Below are positions 50,779-59,322 of a DNA stretch of 64,000 nt, one piece after another (the first letter of the stretch is position 1; each line of letters starts with the position of its first letter). Source of the stretch: Cellulosimicrobium sp. Marseille-Q4280 (lineage in GTDB: Bacteria > Actinomycetota > Actinomycetes > Actinomycetales > Cellulomonadaceae); NCBI RefSeq assembly GCF_943181405.1, contig NZ_CALPBY010000004.1, positions 372,001 through 436,000 on the forward strand. The letters are read 5' to 3'. The notes under the pieces were generated by a model that saw only the letters and a program-made list of their open reading frames with translations, was not told where the DNA came from and searched no databases. Position numbers and translations under genes: made by a program.

Positions 50779-52062
50779 GTGACGCGCCAGCCCCCCGGTC
50801 CCTCCTCCGACGAGGCATCGCTCGAGCCGGTCGAGCTCATCCGACGGTCGGGGACCGTGCTGCGCATCGGCAGGCTCGCGCTGTCGGCGGGAACGGGCAG
50901 CTACCGCGTGAAGTCGCACATGTGGCGCGCCGGGCGGGCGCTCGGCCTCGACCGGGTCGCGGCGCACGTGACGCTCACGGAGATCACGGCGACGTCGTAC
51001 CGCGGTCCGATCTTCCGCACGGAGCTCACGGAGGTGCGCTCCGTCGGGATCGACGCCGACAGGCTCAGCGAGCTCGAGCGCTTCTCGTCCGCGCTGCCAC
51101 GGGAGGCGGACCTGGACGCGGTGGACGCCGAGCTCGACCGCATCGCGCGCAAGCCGCCGCTCTACGGGGCCTTGCTCAACGCGACGTGGGCGGGCATGGC
51201 GTGCGCGGCGTTCGCGTTCCTCAACAACGGGGGAGCGGTCGAGTGCGGTGCCGTGCTCGTCGCGGCGGCGCTCGGCCAGCTCGTGCGCCGGGCGATGCTG
51301 CACCGGGGGATCAACCAGTTCGGCGTGACGATGCTCGCCGCGGCGGTGGCGAGCATCGCGTACCTCGTCCTCGTGCTCGGTCTGTCCGACCTCGCCGGCG
51401 TCAGCGGGAGCCACGAGGCGGGCTATGTCTCCGCGGTGCTGTTCCTCGTGCCGGGGTTCGCGCTCGTCACCGGGGCCCTGGACCTCGCGAAGCTCGACTT
51501 CTCCGCAGGGGTCGCCCGGCTGACGTACGCGTTGATGATCCTCGCGTCCGCAGCCCTCGCCGTGTGGGGGGTGTCCGCGATCGCGGGGCTCGCTCCCGAC
51601 CCCGTCCCGCCGCCGGGCCTCGACGAGCCGGCGCTCGTCGCCCTGCGCACGCTCGCGAGCTTCCTCGGCGTGCTCGGCTTCGCGCTGATGTTCAACAGCC
51701 CGTGGGCGATGGCGGTCGGTGCGGCGGCGATCGGGACCGTCGCCAACGTCGGCCGGCTCTTCCTGGTCGACGGCGGCGTGGTGTCGCAGGCCGCGGCGGC
51801 AGGGGCGGCGCTCCTGGTCGGTCTCCTCGCCGCGACGCTCGCGCCCGCGCTGCGCGTGCCGCGCATCACCGTCTCGGTGCCGGCCGTGGTGATCATGGTC
51901 CCGGGCGTCACGGCGTACCGCGCGGTCTACGAGTTCAACACCGGTGCGACGACGCAGGCGCTCGCCTATGCGGTGGAGGCCGGGCTCGTCATCGTGGCGC
52001 TGGCGATCGGGCTGGCCGTCGCGCGCATGCTCACCGACCGGCGGTGGACGTTCGAGCGGTAG
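50779..52062 (+). CDS. threonine/serine exporter family protein (ThrE-type)
   Basis: A 427-residue membrane protein with the fused DUF1212-DUF3815 arrangement of ThrE. Residues 15-135 are the cytoplasmic domain of the ThrE family (GTGSYRVKSHMWRAGRALGL). About ten helices follow, with AKLDFSAGVARLTYALMILA near 240 and the C-terminal half containing VPAVVIMVPGVTAYRAVYEF near 370. In Corynebacterium ThrE exports Thr and Ser. No ribosome site is clear before the GTG start. It is not linked to amino acid biosynthesis genes here. Confidence 0.86.
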   Translation: MTRQPPGPSSDEASLEPVELIRRSGTVLRIGRLALSAGTGSYRVKSHMWRAGRALGLDRVAAHVTLTEITATSYRGPIFRTELTEVRSVGIDADRLSELERFSSALPREADLDAVDAELDRIARKPPLYGALLNATWAGMACAAFAFLNNGGAVECGAVLVAAALGQLVRRAMLHRGINQFGVTMLAAAVASIAYLVLVLGLSDLAGVSGSHEAGYVSAVLFLVPGFALVTGALDLAKLDFSAGVARLTYALMILASAALAVWGVSAIAGLAPDPVPPPGLDEPALVALRTLASFLGVLGFALMFNSPWAMAVGAAAIGTVANVGRLFLVDGGVVSQAAAAGAALLVGLLAATLAPALRVPRITVSVPAVVIMVPGVTAYRAVYEFNTGATTQALAYAVEAGLVIVALAIGLAVARMLTDRRWTFER

Positions 52063-52221
52063 GCGGCCGTCGCAGGCCCGCGCGGCCCGCAGGTCCCGGG
52101 CGGCTCAGCGGGCACGGCGCCGTCGGCGGGGCGCGGTTTGGTCGTGCGCCGAGGCCCCGGTACCCTGGGCGACGCGGGTGCAGCTCCGTCGTCGATGCGT
52201 CGGCACGAGCAGGACCCGCGA

Positions 52222-52313
52222 GGAGACGTCGCATAGTCAGGTCTAGTGCGCCACCCTGCTAAGGTGGTAACGGGGCAACCCGTTCGAGGGTTCAAATCCC
52301 TCCGTCTCCGCCA
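52222..52313 (+). tRNA. serV: tRNA-Ser (anticodon GCU)
   Basis: Acceptor GGAGACG (52222-52228) pairs with CGTCTCC (52303-52309), followed by G and an encoded CCA (52311-52313). The anticodon loop CTGCTAA carries GCT between CCACC and GGTGG. A long variable arm (AACGGGGCAACCCGTT) marks it as class II serine tRNA. A clear terminator follows at 52316. Confidence 0.95.
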
Positions 52314-52315
52314 GG

Positions 52316-52350
52316 AAGGCTCCGGCAGCCCAGCGCCCGGAGCCTTTTCT
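52316..52350 (+). terminator. intrinsic terminator after tRNA-Ser(GCU)
   Basis: AAGGCTCCGG (52316-52325) pairs with CCGGAGCCTT (52337-52346), followed by TTTTCT. It has the T tract that most hairpins in this GC-rich window lack. Confidence 0.92.
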
Positions 52351-52389
52351 GTTGCCCGCGCACGGTCGACCGCGTCCCGCGCGCCACGA

Positions 52390-52514
52390 CGCCGAACCCC
52401 GGCATGTGCGTGACCCGCCCTCGCCGAACCCCGGGTTGTGTGTCACCCGCCCTCGCCGAACCCCGGGTTGTGGGTCACCCAAGGCGTTGAACGCCGCACA
52501 AGCCGGGGTTCGGC
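52390..52514. repeat. three 32-bp direct repeats plus inverted arm (CGCCGAACCCCGG family)
   Basis: Units start at 52390, 52422 and 52454, exactly 32 bp apart: CGCCGAACCCCGG, then a variable TTGTG/ATGTG part, then TCACCCGCCCT or TGACCCGCCCT. The inverted arm CACAAGCCGGGGTTCGGC is at 52497-52514. Thus three left arms can pair with one right arm. It sits between the tRNA-Ser and the stop of the ABC permease on the minus strand, so is probably a 3'-end hairpin. Confidence 0.83.
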
Positions 52515-52570
52515 AGAGGACGTCCGCCCACCGGAACCTCGAGCGGACCCGGTCCGGGGGAGCCTGTCGG

Positions 52571-53941
52571 CTACGCCGTGCCCGACGTCGCGAGCGCGGA
52601 CCGCACGACGAACCGGGAGGCACCCGCTCCCGCCAGGACGAGGCCCGACGCGGCCGCGACGCAGAGCAGGAACTGGACGACGACGCCCACGTTCGCGAAC
52701 GCGTTGAGCCCGATCACGGGGACCATGAACATCAGTGCCCCGACGGTCGCGACGCCGACGCTCACCGCGAGCGGGACGAGGGTCTCGCGGAACCGTGCCT
52801 GGTCGAGCGTGCGCAGGTCCGTGCCGGCGAGCACGAGCGTCCGGTACTCGCCGCGCTGGTCGATGACACGACCGGCCTGCATGACGCCCGTCGAGACGGC
52901 GGCGAGCACCCCGGAGATCGCGAGCGTCAGGAAGCCGCCCGTCTTGAGGTCGGTGAGGAACTGGACCTCGGCGGAGTCGGCTCCTGCGCCCGGGTCGAAG
53001 AGCGCGAAGATGCTCGTCAGTCCGGCGATGAAGGTCGCGAGCGCGACTCCGCCCACCGATCGCCACGCCGTCTTGGGGCTGTCGACGATGCGACGTCCCG
53101 CGAGCAGCGTCGGCACACGGCGCGCGCGGCCTGCCGTGATCCTCCCGACGAGCCAGATGACGAAGGGCCCGACGAGGTTGAGCGTCGCGAACCCGACGAG
53201 CAGGATCACGGTCAGCACGGTGATGACGACGGCGGCCGACCCGAACGACATGTTGGTGACGACGATCAGGGCGACGAACGCGACCCCTGTCGACAGCAGG
53301 CGCACGGCCTTGAGGCCGGGGGGAGTGACGCGGGCCGCGACGCCGAGCGGCGTGATCGCGACGCGGCGCAGGCTCGCCAGCGACGAGACGAGCGCGACGA
53401 CCACCACGAGCGCCACCGAGCCGAGCAGCGCGGGAACCCCGACCCACAGCTCGCCGATCCCGAAGGTGCGGCCCTGGAAGCGCAGCTGCGCGACGAGCGG
53501 CAGGAGCGCCGCGTAGCCGACGATCCCGGCGAGCGCACCGGCCACGGCCTGCGCCGCGGCGTCGAGCACGGTGAGGGTGGTGACCTGGCCGGTCGTGGCG
53601 CCGGCGAGGCGCAGCGCGGAGAGGCGCGCGTCCCGCCGCGCGACGGCGAGGCGCGCAGCCGCTCCACCCAGGGTGACGAGCGGGATGAGCAGCAGGAGCA
53701 CGGCGATCCCCGCGAGGACGGGGTACTGGGTGTCGTAGTCGCTCCCGTCGGCGATGCCCGTGCGCATCCCCTCGAGACCTCCACCACGGGCGAGGAACGC
53801 GCCGAACCCACCGACCACGACGAGCAGCACCGCGGTCGTCGTCGCGAACGCGATGACGGCGAGGACGGTGGTCAGCCGCTGCGGGTCGCGGTCGTCGGCG
53901 CTGCGGCGGCGCAGGAGCCACCAGAGGTCGACTGTCCTCAT
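52571..53941 (-). CDS. FtsX-like ABC transporter permease
   Basis: A 456-residue MacB/FtsX-family permease. Residues 25-50 are the first helix, and a second group lies at 70-260. The MacB-type core DARLSALRLAGATTGQVTTL near 110 follows the first pair, and GEYRTLVLAGTDLRTLDQAR near 360 is the coupling region in the second half. It has ten hydrophobic segments in two FtsX halves. It pairs with the ATPase encoded upstream on the same strand, overlapping start and stop (ATGA). Likely role: export or extraction of a peptide or lipid. The TAG stop is followed by repeats. Confidence 0.85.
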   Translation of the reverse strand: MRTVDLWWLLRRRSADDRDPQRLTTVLAVIAFATTTAVLLVVVGGFGAFLARGGGLEGMRTGIADGSDYDTQYPVLAGIAVLLLLIPLVTLGGAAARLAVARRDARLSALRLAGATTGQVTTLTVLDAAAQAVAGALAGIVGYAALLPLVAQLRFQGRTFGIGELWVGVPALLGSVALVVVVALVSSLASLRRVAITPLGVAARVTPPGLKAVRLLSTGVAFVALIVVTNMSFGSAAVVITVLTVILLVGFATLNLVGPFVIWLVGRITAGRARRVPTLLAGRRIVDSPKTAWRSVGGVALATFIAGLTSIFALFDPGAGADSAEVQFLTDLKTGGFLTLAISGVLAAVSTGVMQAGRVIDQRGEYRTLVLAGTDLRTLDQARFRETLVPLAVSVGVATVGALMFMVPVIGLNAFANVGVVVQFLLCVAAASGLVLAGAGASRFVVRSALATSGTA

Positions 53942-54738
53942 CGTGCACCCTCCGAGCTCGTCGCCGGGGGTGCGGGGACCGCGTGCTGGACGGCGGCGCT
54001 CGCCGGCGCCGCCTTCGTCCCGGGGGCGTAGAACTCGCCCGAGATGCGTCCGTCGCGCATCGTCACCGTGCGGGAGCAGTGCCGGGCCACGCCGGCGTCG
54101 TGCGTGACGATCACGAGGGCGGCGCCCGACGCACGGGTCGCGTGCGTGAGGACGTCGAGGACCTCGGAACCGGTGGACTGGTCGAGCGCGCCCGTGGGCT
54201 CGTCCGCGAAGACCACGCCGGGCGAGCCGACGAGCGCCCGTGCGATGGCGACGCGCTGCGCCTGGCCGCCCGAGAGCTCTCCCGGTCGCCGCTGCTCCAT
54301 CCCCGCGAGCCCGAGGTGGGCGAGCCACCGGGCCGCGACCGCCGTCGCCTCGGCGCGCGACGTGCCCGCGAGCATGAGCGGCAGCGCCGCGTTCTCCACC
54401 GCGGGAAGCTCCGGCAGGAGCTGCCCCGACTGGAAGACGAAGCCGAAGTCGTTGCGCCGCAGCACGGTGCGGCGCGCGTCGGAGAGCGTCGCGACGTCCT
54501 CCCCGCGCCAGGCGACCGAGCCGGACGTCGGCGTGAGGATCCCGGCGAGGCAGTGCAGCAGCGTGGTCTTGCCGGAGCCGGACGGGCCCATGATCGCGAG
54601 CGACTCGCCCGGGTGGACGGTGAGGCTCACGCCGGCGAGAGCGTGCGTCGTCGCCTCGGCGGTGCCGTAGACCTTCGTGAGGGCGCTCGCGACGAGCGGC
54701 GAGCCACCGGGGGAGGGGGCGGGGTGCGTGGACGTCAT
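53938..54738 (-). CDS. ABC transporter ATP-binding protein (MacB/LolD type)
   Basis: A 266-residue ATPase. Walker A is GPSGSGKTTLL near 52, the Q-loop FGFVFQSGQLLPEL near 100, signature ELSGGQAQRVAIARAL near 153 and Walker B VVFADEPTGALDQ near 170. The LolD/MacB set is recognisable by the NDFGFVFQ and EPTGALD forms. A 40-residue Ala/Pro tail follows. The ATG start gives MTSTHPAPSPG. Transport target unknown; such pairs often confer resistance to antimicrobial peptides. Confidence 0.9.
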   Translation of the reverse strand: MTSTHPAPSPGGSPLVASALTKVYGTAEATTHALAGVSLTVHPGESLAIMGPSGSGKTTLLHCLAGILTPTSGSVAWRGEDVATLSDARRTVLRRNDFGFVFQSGQLLPELPAVENAALPLMLAGTSRAEATAVAARWLAHLGLAGMEQRRPGELSGGQAQRVAIARALVGSPGVVFADEPTGALDQSTGSEVLDVLTHATRASGAALVIVTHDAGVARHCSRTVTMRDGRISGEFYAPGTKAAPASAAVQHAVPAPPATSSEGAR

Positions 54739-55007
54739 GGTCCGATCCTCGGGCGTCGACCGCCGACGCGGCGTCGGGCTGCGGGAGGGACGTGTCGCCA
54801 GGCGTGTCCCACCGTGGGAGGACCGGGTGTGCTGCGCCAGGCGGACACGGGACCGCCGCGCGGTCGGGAGCGAGCGGGAGGGCGGTCGTGGCGTCCGTCA
54901 CCTCCGGCCTCCCGGGGCCGTATCGGTTTGGGATCGCCGCCGGGACACGGTAGTCTTCTGGACGGCCGGTGAGCGATCGCCGGCCCTGCGAGAGCAGAGC
55001 ACGACCA

Positions 55008-55080
55008 GCGCCCGTAGCTCAACGGATAGAGCATCTGACTACGGATCAGAAGGTTGGGGGTTCGAATCCCTTCGGGCGCA
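55008..55080 (+). tRNA. argV: tRNA-Arg (anticodon ACG)
   Basis: Acceptor GCGCCCG (55008-55014) pairs with CGGGCGC (55073-55079), discriminator A. The anticodon loop CTACGGA carries ACG between TCTGA and TCAGA. Short variable loop. The A34 of the anticodon would be edited to inosine. CCA is not encoded. A terminator follows immediately. Confidence 0.96.
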
Positions 55081-55085
55081 CAGCT

Positions 55086-55118
55086 GAAGCCCCGGAACTG
55101 TGACGGTTCCGGGGCTTC
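55086..55118 (+). terminator. terminator after tRNA-Arg
   Basis: GAAGCCCCGGAAC (55086-55098) is perfectly complementary to GTTCCGGGGCTTC (55106-55118) with a seven-base loop, directly after the tRNA. Confidence 0.9.
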
Positions 55119-55176
55119 GTCGTTCTCGGCTCCGGAGGTCCGGGCACGGCCGTCTCCGCGCCCCTAGACTGCCGCC

Positions 55177-55785
55177 GTGCTGGGATCGGACCGCGACGTG
55201 CGGGTCTGCTTCGTCGGCGACTCCTACGTCGCGGGAGTCGGTGACGAGACCGCGCTCGGCTGGGTCGGGCGCGTCGCCGCCGTGTCCGCGATGCGCGGGC
55301 TGCCGCTGACGTCGTACAACCTCGGCGTCCGGCGCGACACGTCGGCGGACGTCGCGGCACGGGTCGCGGGTGAGGTCGCGCCGCGACTCCGGGAGGCGAC
55401 CGAACCGCGGGTCGTCGTCTCGTTCGGCGTGAACGACACGGTCCTCGACGGCGGTGCGCCCCGGCTCTCCGTCGACGAGACGCTCGCCGCGCTCGACCGG
55501 GTGCGCGTCGTGGTCCGCGACGAGCTGGACGTCCCGCTCCTGGTGGTCGGACCGGTCGCCGTCGCGGACGTCGAGCACGACGTGCGGATCGGGCGGCTCG
55601 ACGACGCGCTGGCGGTCGAGACGGAGAGGCTCGGCATCCCGTACGTCCCCGTGTTCGACGCGACGTCGCGCGACGAGGCGTGGCGGCACGCCGTCGTGGC
55701 GGGGGACGGCTACCACCCGGGCGCGAACGGCTACGAGATCCTCGCCGACCTGGTGGTCGCCCGGGTCCTCGACTGGGTCGGCTGA
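55177..55785 (+). CDS. SGNH/GDSL hydrolase family protein
   Basis: A 202-residue serine esterase-like protein. Block I is VCFVGDSYVAGVGDE near 11 (catalytic Ser), block II a Gly in SYNLGVRRDT, block III SFGVNDTVLDGG near 84, and block V DGYHPGANGYEIL near 175 (Asp/His pair). No signal peptide is evident, so it may act in the cytoplasm or be anchored otherwise. It probably hydrolyses an acyl ester. The GTG start has TAGACT six bases upstream (leaderless). Confidence 0.88.
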   Translation: MLGSDRDVRVCFVGDSYVAGVGDETALGWVGRVAAVSAMRGLPLTSYNLGVRRDTSADVAARVAGEVAPRLREATEPRVVVSFGVNDTVLDGGAPRLSVDETLAALDRVRVVVRDELDVPLLVVGPVAVADVEHDVRIGRLDDALAVETERLGIPYVPVFDATSRDEAWRHAVVAGDGYHPGANGYEILADLVVARVLDWVG

Positions 55786-55959
55786 GCACCGAGGTCTCAC
55801 CAGGAGAGACACGCGGTGTGTCCGTGATCGAATCGATACCTGACAGGCACGAACCGCGGTCCGTTGCGGATCCCGGCCTGTCTCCGGCTCGCTGTTCGTC
55901 ACGGGATCACCATCTCCGGGTGTCGGTCCGGCGCGGATGCGCCTAGGGTCGTCGACGGT

Positions 55960-56571
55960 ATGGACACGACGCCGAACGCCGCGCCCACAGCACCTCCGAC
56001 CCCGAGCAGGACCCCGGGCACCGCCCGGAGCGCGAGCCCTGCAGCGCTCGCCGACCACGACGGTCCGCCGGCAGGCCTGCGCGTCCGCCGGCCCGCCACG
56101 GCCGACGGCGCCGCCATGTGGCGCGTGGCCCGCGACTCCGGGGAGCTCGACCTCAACTCGTCCTACGCGTACCTGGTGCTGGCCGAGCACTTCGCGGAGA
56201 CCTGCCGTGTGGCGGTCGTCCCGGACGGTGCGAGCCCGACGGGAGAGCGGGTCGTCGGGTTCGTCTCCGGCTATCGGCTCCCCGACGACGTCGCGCACCT
56301 CTTCGTCTGGCAGGTCGCGGTGGACGAGGAGGCGCGGGGCAACGGGATCGCGGGGCGGCTGCTCGACGCGCTCGTCGACGACGCGCCCGACCTGACGACC
56401 GTGAAGACCACCGTCGCCGAGGACAACGTCGCGTCGCGGACGCTCTTCGTCCGCTGGGCCGCGCGTCGCGGCGCGACGATCGGCACGACCCCGCTCTTCA
56501 CCGCGGACCACTTCCCCGACGCCCACGTCGACGAGCCGATGCTCGTCATCGACGGCGTCCACGCTCGCTGA
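55960..56571 (+). CDS. ectA: diaminobutyrate acetyltransferase
   Basis: The 203-residue first enzyme of ectoine synthesis from diaminobutyrate: N-gamma-acetylation with acetyl-CoA. Residues 1-40 form a Pro/Thr/Ala-rich extension absent from most EctA (about 160-180 residues). The GNAT core begins near LRVRRPATADGAAMWRVARD, with the EctA signature LDLNSSYAYLVLAEHFAETC near 68 and the CoA-binding motif VAVDEEARGNGIAGRLLDAL near 125. The ATG has TAGGGT ten bases upstream. It opens the ectABC operon; no ectD or transporter gene is adjacent. Confidence 0.94.
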   Translation: MDTTPNAAPTAPPTPSRTPGTARSASPAALADHDGPPAGLRVRRPATADGAAMWRVARDSGELDLNSSYAYLVLAEHFAETCRVAVVPDGASPTGERVVGFVSGYRLPDDVAHLFVWQVAVDEEARGNGIAGRLLDALVDDAPDLTTVKTTVAEDNVASRTLFVRWAARRGATIGTTPLFTADHFPDAHVDEPMLVIDGVHAR

Positions 56572-56669
56572 CCGCACGACATCGGGCTGCGCCGGTCCGG
56601 CGCGCGGGTGACGACGCAGCCTCCGACATGCCACGCACCCGTGCGCACCAGCACAAGGAGAGCTCCTTC

Positions 56670-57968
56670 GTGACAACCTCGACCGCCCCTACCGCCGCCG
56701 CGTACACCGCCGACGACCCGCTCGGCTTCACCTCGCTGGAGTCCGGTGTCCGCAGCTACTCGCGCGCCTGGCCCGTCGTCTTCGACCGGGCACGTGGCGC
56801 TGCGGTGTTCGCCGAGGACGGCACCGAGTACCTCGACTTCTTCGCCGGGGCGGGCTCGCTCAACTACGGCCACAACGAGCCGCGCCTGAAGAAGGTGCTG
56901 ATCGACTACCTCGCGGACGACCGCATGGTGCACAGCCTCGACATGCTGACCACCGCCCGTCGTGACTTCCTGGAGACCTTCGAGTCGACGATCCTGCGGC
57001 CCCGCGGGCTCGACCACAAGGTCGTGTTCCCCGGTCCGGGCGGCGCCAACGCGGTCGAGGCGGCGCTCAAGCTCGCGCGGAAGGTGACAGGACGCGAGTC
57101 GGTCATCAACTTCACGAACGCGTTCCACGGCATGACGCTGGGCGCGCTGTCGGTGACAGGGAACTCGATGAAGCGCGGCGGCGCGGGCATCCCGCTCGTC
57201 CACGCGACGCCGATGCCCTACGACGACTACTTCAACGGCGACGTCGACGACTTCGTGTACCTCGAGCGCCTGCTGGGCGACGGGGGCAGCGGTCTCAACG
57301 AGCCGGCCGCCGTGATCGTCGAGACCGTGCAGGGCGAGGGCGGCATCAACGCCGCACGCGCCGAGTGGCTGCGCGGGCTCGCGGACCTGTGCACGCGCCA
57401 CGGGATCCTGCTCATCGTCGACGACATCCAGATGGGTTGCGGCCGCACGGGCGGGTTCTTCAGCTTCGAGGAGGCCGGGATCGTCCCCGACATCATCTGC
57501 CTCTCGAAGTCGATCTCGGGCTACGGGCTGCCCATGGCGCTCACGCTCGTGCGTCCCGAGCTCGACATCTGGGAGCCCGGCGAGCACAACGGCACGTTCC
57601 GCGGCTTCGCGCCCGCGTTCGCGACGGCGGCCGAGGCGATCCGCACCTACTGGTCGGACGACGCGCTCGAGCGCGCCACGCTCGCGAAGGGCGCGCTCGT
57701 GGAGTCGCACTTCAACGCGGCGGTCGCGCAGCACCCCGACGCCGGGCTGATCTCGAAGGGCCGTGGTCTCGCGCGCGGCCTCCAGATGGCTGACGGCGAG
57801 GTCGCGGGCCGGGTCTGCGAGGAGGCCTTCGCGCGGGGCCTGCTCATGGAGACGTCGGGCCCCGACGGCGAGGTCGTCAAGCTGCTGCCGCCCCTCACGA
57901 TCACCGAGGACGAGCTGCGCCGAGGGCTCGCGATCCTGGACGAGGCGATCGCCGTCGTCCTCCCCTGA
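56670..57968 (+). CDS. ectB: diaminobutyrate--2-oxoglutarate transaminase
   Basis: The 432-residue class III PLP aminotransferase that makes 2,4-diaminobutyrate from aspartate semialdehyde with glutamate. PLP site signatures: [20 protein letters not shown] near 120, [16 protein letters not shown] near 255 (Asp for the pyridine N) and the PLP lysine in [16 protein letters not shown] near 282. The GTG at 56670 is chosen because AAGGAG lies nine bases upstream; an ATG 42 bases earlier is possible. The ribosome-binding site lies in a small AAGGA/TCCTT inverted repeat. It is 98 bp after ectA. Confidence 0.95.
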   Translation: MTTSTAPTAAAYTADDPLGFTSLESGVRSYSRAWPVVFDRARGAAVFAEDGTEYLDFFAGAGSLNYGHNEPRLKKVLIDYLADDRMVHSLDMLTTARRDFLETFESTILRPRGLDHKVVFPGPGGANAVEAALKLARKVTGRESVINFTNAFHGMTLGALSVTGNSMKRGGAGIPLVHATPMPYDDYFNGDVDDFVYLERLLGDGGSGLNEPAAVIVETVQGEGGINAARAEWLRGLADLCTRHGILLIVDDIQMGCGRTGGFFSFEEAGIVPDIICLSKSISGYGLPMALTLVRPELDIWEPGEHNGTFRGFAPAFATAAEAIRTYWSDDALERATLAKGALVESHFNAAVAQHPDAGLISKGRGLARGLQMADGEVAGRVCEEAFARGLLMETSGPDGEVVKLLPPLTITEDELRRGLAILDEAIAVVLP

Positions 57969-58051
57969 ACCGTCCCGCACCCGGGCCCGTCGTCGTGCTC
58001 GGGAGCGGGACGCCCGTCGACCGACCTGCCGAACCAGCACTGGAGGTACCC

Positions 58052-58453
58052 ATGATCGTGCGCACCATCGACGAGATCACCGACACCGACGCCGACGTGC
58101 GGAGCGAGAACTGGCGCAGCAAGCGCATCGTCCTCGCGAAGGAGGGCGTCGGGTTCTCCGTCCACGAGACGACGCTCTACGCGGGCACGGAGAACGAGTT
58201 CTGGTACGCGAACCACATCGAGGCGGTCTTCGTCGTCGAGGGCGAAGGAAGCATCACCGATCTCGCGACGGGCGAGACGCACGAGCTCGCGCCGGGCTCG
58301 CTGTACCTGCTGGACGACCATGACAAGCACGTCGTGCGACCCCGCACGCAGATGCGCACCGTGTGCGTGTTCAACCCCCCGGTGACGGGTCGCGAGGTGC
58401 ACGACGAGAACGGCGTGTACCCGCTCGTCACCGAGGAGCCCGCGTCGGTCTGA
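58052..58453 (+). CDS. ectC: ectoine synthase
   Basis: The 133-residue cupin dehydratase that cyclises N-gamma-acetyldiaminobutyrate to ectoine, the osmoprotectant. The iron/substrate sites are recognisable in [20 protein letters not shown] near 50 and [12 protein letters not shown] near 90, followed by [20 protein letters not shown]. The ATG has GGAGG seven bases upstream. It completes the operon; there is no hydroxylase gene (ectD). A perfect 28-bp inverted repeat follows as probable terminator. Confidence 0.96.
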   Translation: MIVRTIDEITDTDADVRSENWRSKRIVLAKEGVGFSVHETTLYAGTENEFWYANHIEAVFVVEGEGSITDLATGETHELAPGSLYLLDDHDKHVVRPRTQMRTVCVFNPPVTGREVHDENGVYPLVTEEPASV

Positions 58454-58462
58454 CCGGCTCGA

Positions 58463-58524
58463 CGCCGAACCCCGGGTTGTGAGGCGATCCGACGCCGGAT
58501 CGCCTCACAACCCGGGGTTCGGCG
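58463..58524 (+). terminator. 28-bp perfect inverted repeat after ectC (CGCCGAACCCCGG family)
   Basis: The arm at 58463-58490 begins CGCCGAACCCCGGGTTGTG and is fully complementary to the arm at 58497-58524, separated by GACGCC. The stem is 28 bp without mismatch. It is the same sequence family as the 52.4 kb repeats, whose units share its first 19 bases. It is placed ten bases after the ectC stop and likely ends the ectABC transcript. Confidence 0.88.
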
Positions 58525-58576
58525 CACGCAGGTTCGGGGCCGTCCGGAGTCGGGGGCGCGAGACCCTCGCCGTTTC

Positions 58577-58590
58577 AGCACGGTCGTGCT
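58577..58590. promoter_or_regulatory. TetR operator AGCACG-GT-CGTGCT
   Basis: A perfect 6-bp-arm palindrome at 58577-58590, ending at the T of the -10 TAACGT (58590-58595) of the tetR gene at 58603. A related copy with a wider spacer (AGCACG-N6-CGTGCT) is at 59347-59364. Probable autoregulation. Confidence 0.68.
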
Positions 58591-58602
58591 AACGTCGCGA
58601 GC

Positions 58603-59202
58603 GTGACCAAGGGCGACGAGACGCGGCAGGCGATCCTGCACCACGGCGTGGAGGCCGCCTACCGCGTCGGGCTGTCCGGGCTGACCATCGGCGAGCTGGC
58701 CCGGAGCACGGGCATGTCCAAGAGCGGGCTGTACGCGCACTTCCGGTCGAAGGAGTCGCTGCAGCTGGCCGTGCTGGAGCAGGCGCGCGCCGAGTTCGTC
58801 GAGTCGGTCGTCCTGCCCGCGCTCCGCACGCCGCGCGGCGAGCAGCGCCTGCGGACCCTGTTCGAGCGCTGGGTGTGGTGCGACCTGGTCCAGCAGCCCG
58901 GCGGGTGCCTGTTCGTCAAGGCGGCGACGGAGCTCTCGGCGCAGTCCGGCCCGGTCCGCGACCAGCTCGTCCGCGACCATCAGGACCTCTACGACGCGAT
59001 CGCCCAGGTGTACCGCACGTGCGTCGACGACGGGTTCCGCGACGACGTCGACGCGCAGCAGGTCGCGTCGGACCTCTACGGGATCATGCTCGCGCTCCAC
59101 CACGCGCACGTGTTCATGGGCGACGCCGCCGCCGAGGACCGCGCCCGGCGCGCGTTCGAGGCCCTGCTCGACGCCGCGCGCGTCCAGACCCCGGTCGGCT
59201 GA
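58603..59202 (+). CDS. TetR/AcrR family transcriptional regulator
   Basis: A 199-residue regulator. HTH at residues 8-55 (RQAILHHGVEAAYRVGLSGL, then LARSTGMSKSGLYAHFRSKE). The C-terminal domain resembles TetR_C_16/YxaF-like, containing WCDLVQQPGGCLFVKAATEL. The GTG start follows TAACGT seven bases upstream (leaderless), and a palindromic operator overlaps that -10. It is followed on the same strand by an alpha/beta hydrolase whose beginning contains a second, related palindrome, so those two genes probably form its regulon. Ligand unknown; the hydrolase suggests an ester or lipid. Confidence 0.9.
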   Translation: MTKGDETRQAILHHGVEAAYRVGLSGLTIGELARSTGMSKSGLYAHFRSKESLQLAVLEQARAEFVESVVLPALRTPRGEQRLRTLFERWVWCDLVQQPGGCLFVKAATELSAQSGPVRDQLVRDHQDLYDAIAQVYRTCVDDGFRDDVDAQQVASDLYGIMLALHHAHVFMGDAAAEDRARRAFEALLDAARVQTPVG

Positions 59203-59322
59203 CCGCGCCGCCCAGGCCGCCCGACCCAGACCCGCCCGACCCGGGCTCGCCGCCGAGCACCCGCCCGACACCCACCCTCGCCGTCCCACCCCGAACGCCC
59301 CACCCCCCGAGAGGAAGTCGCC

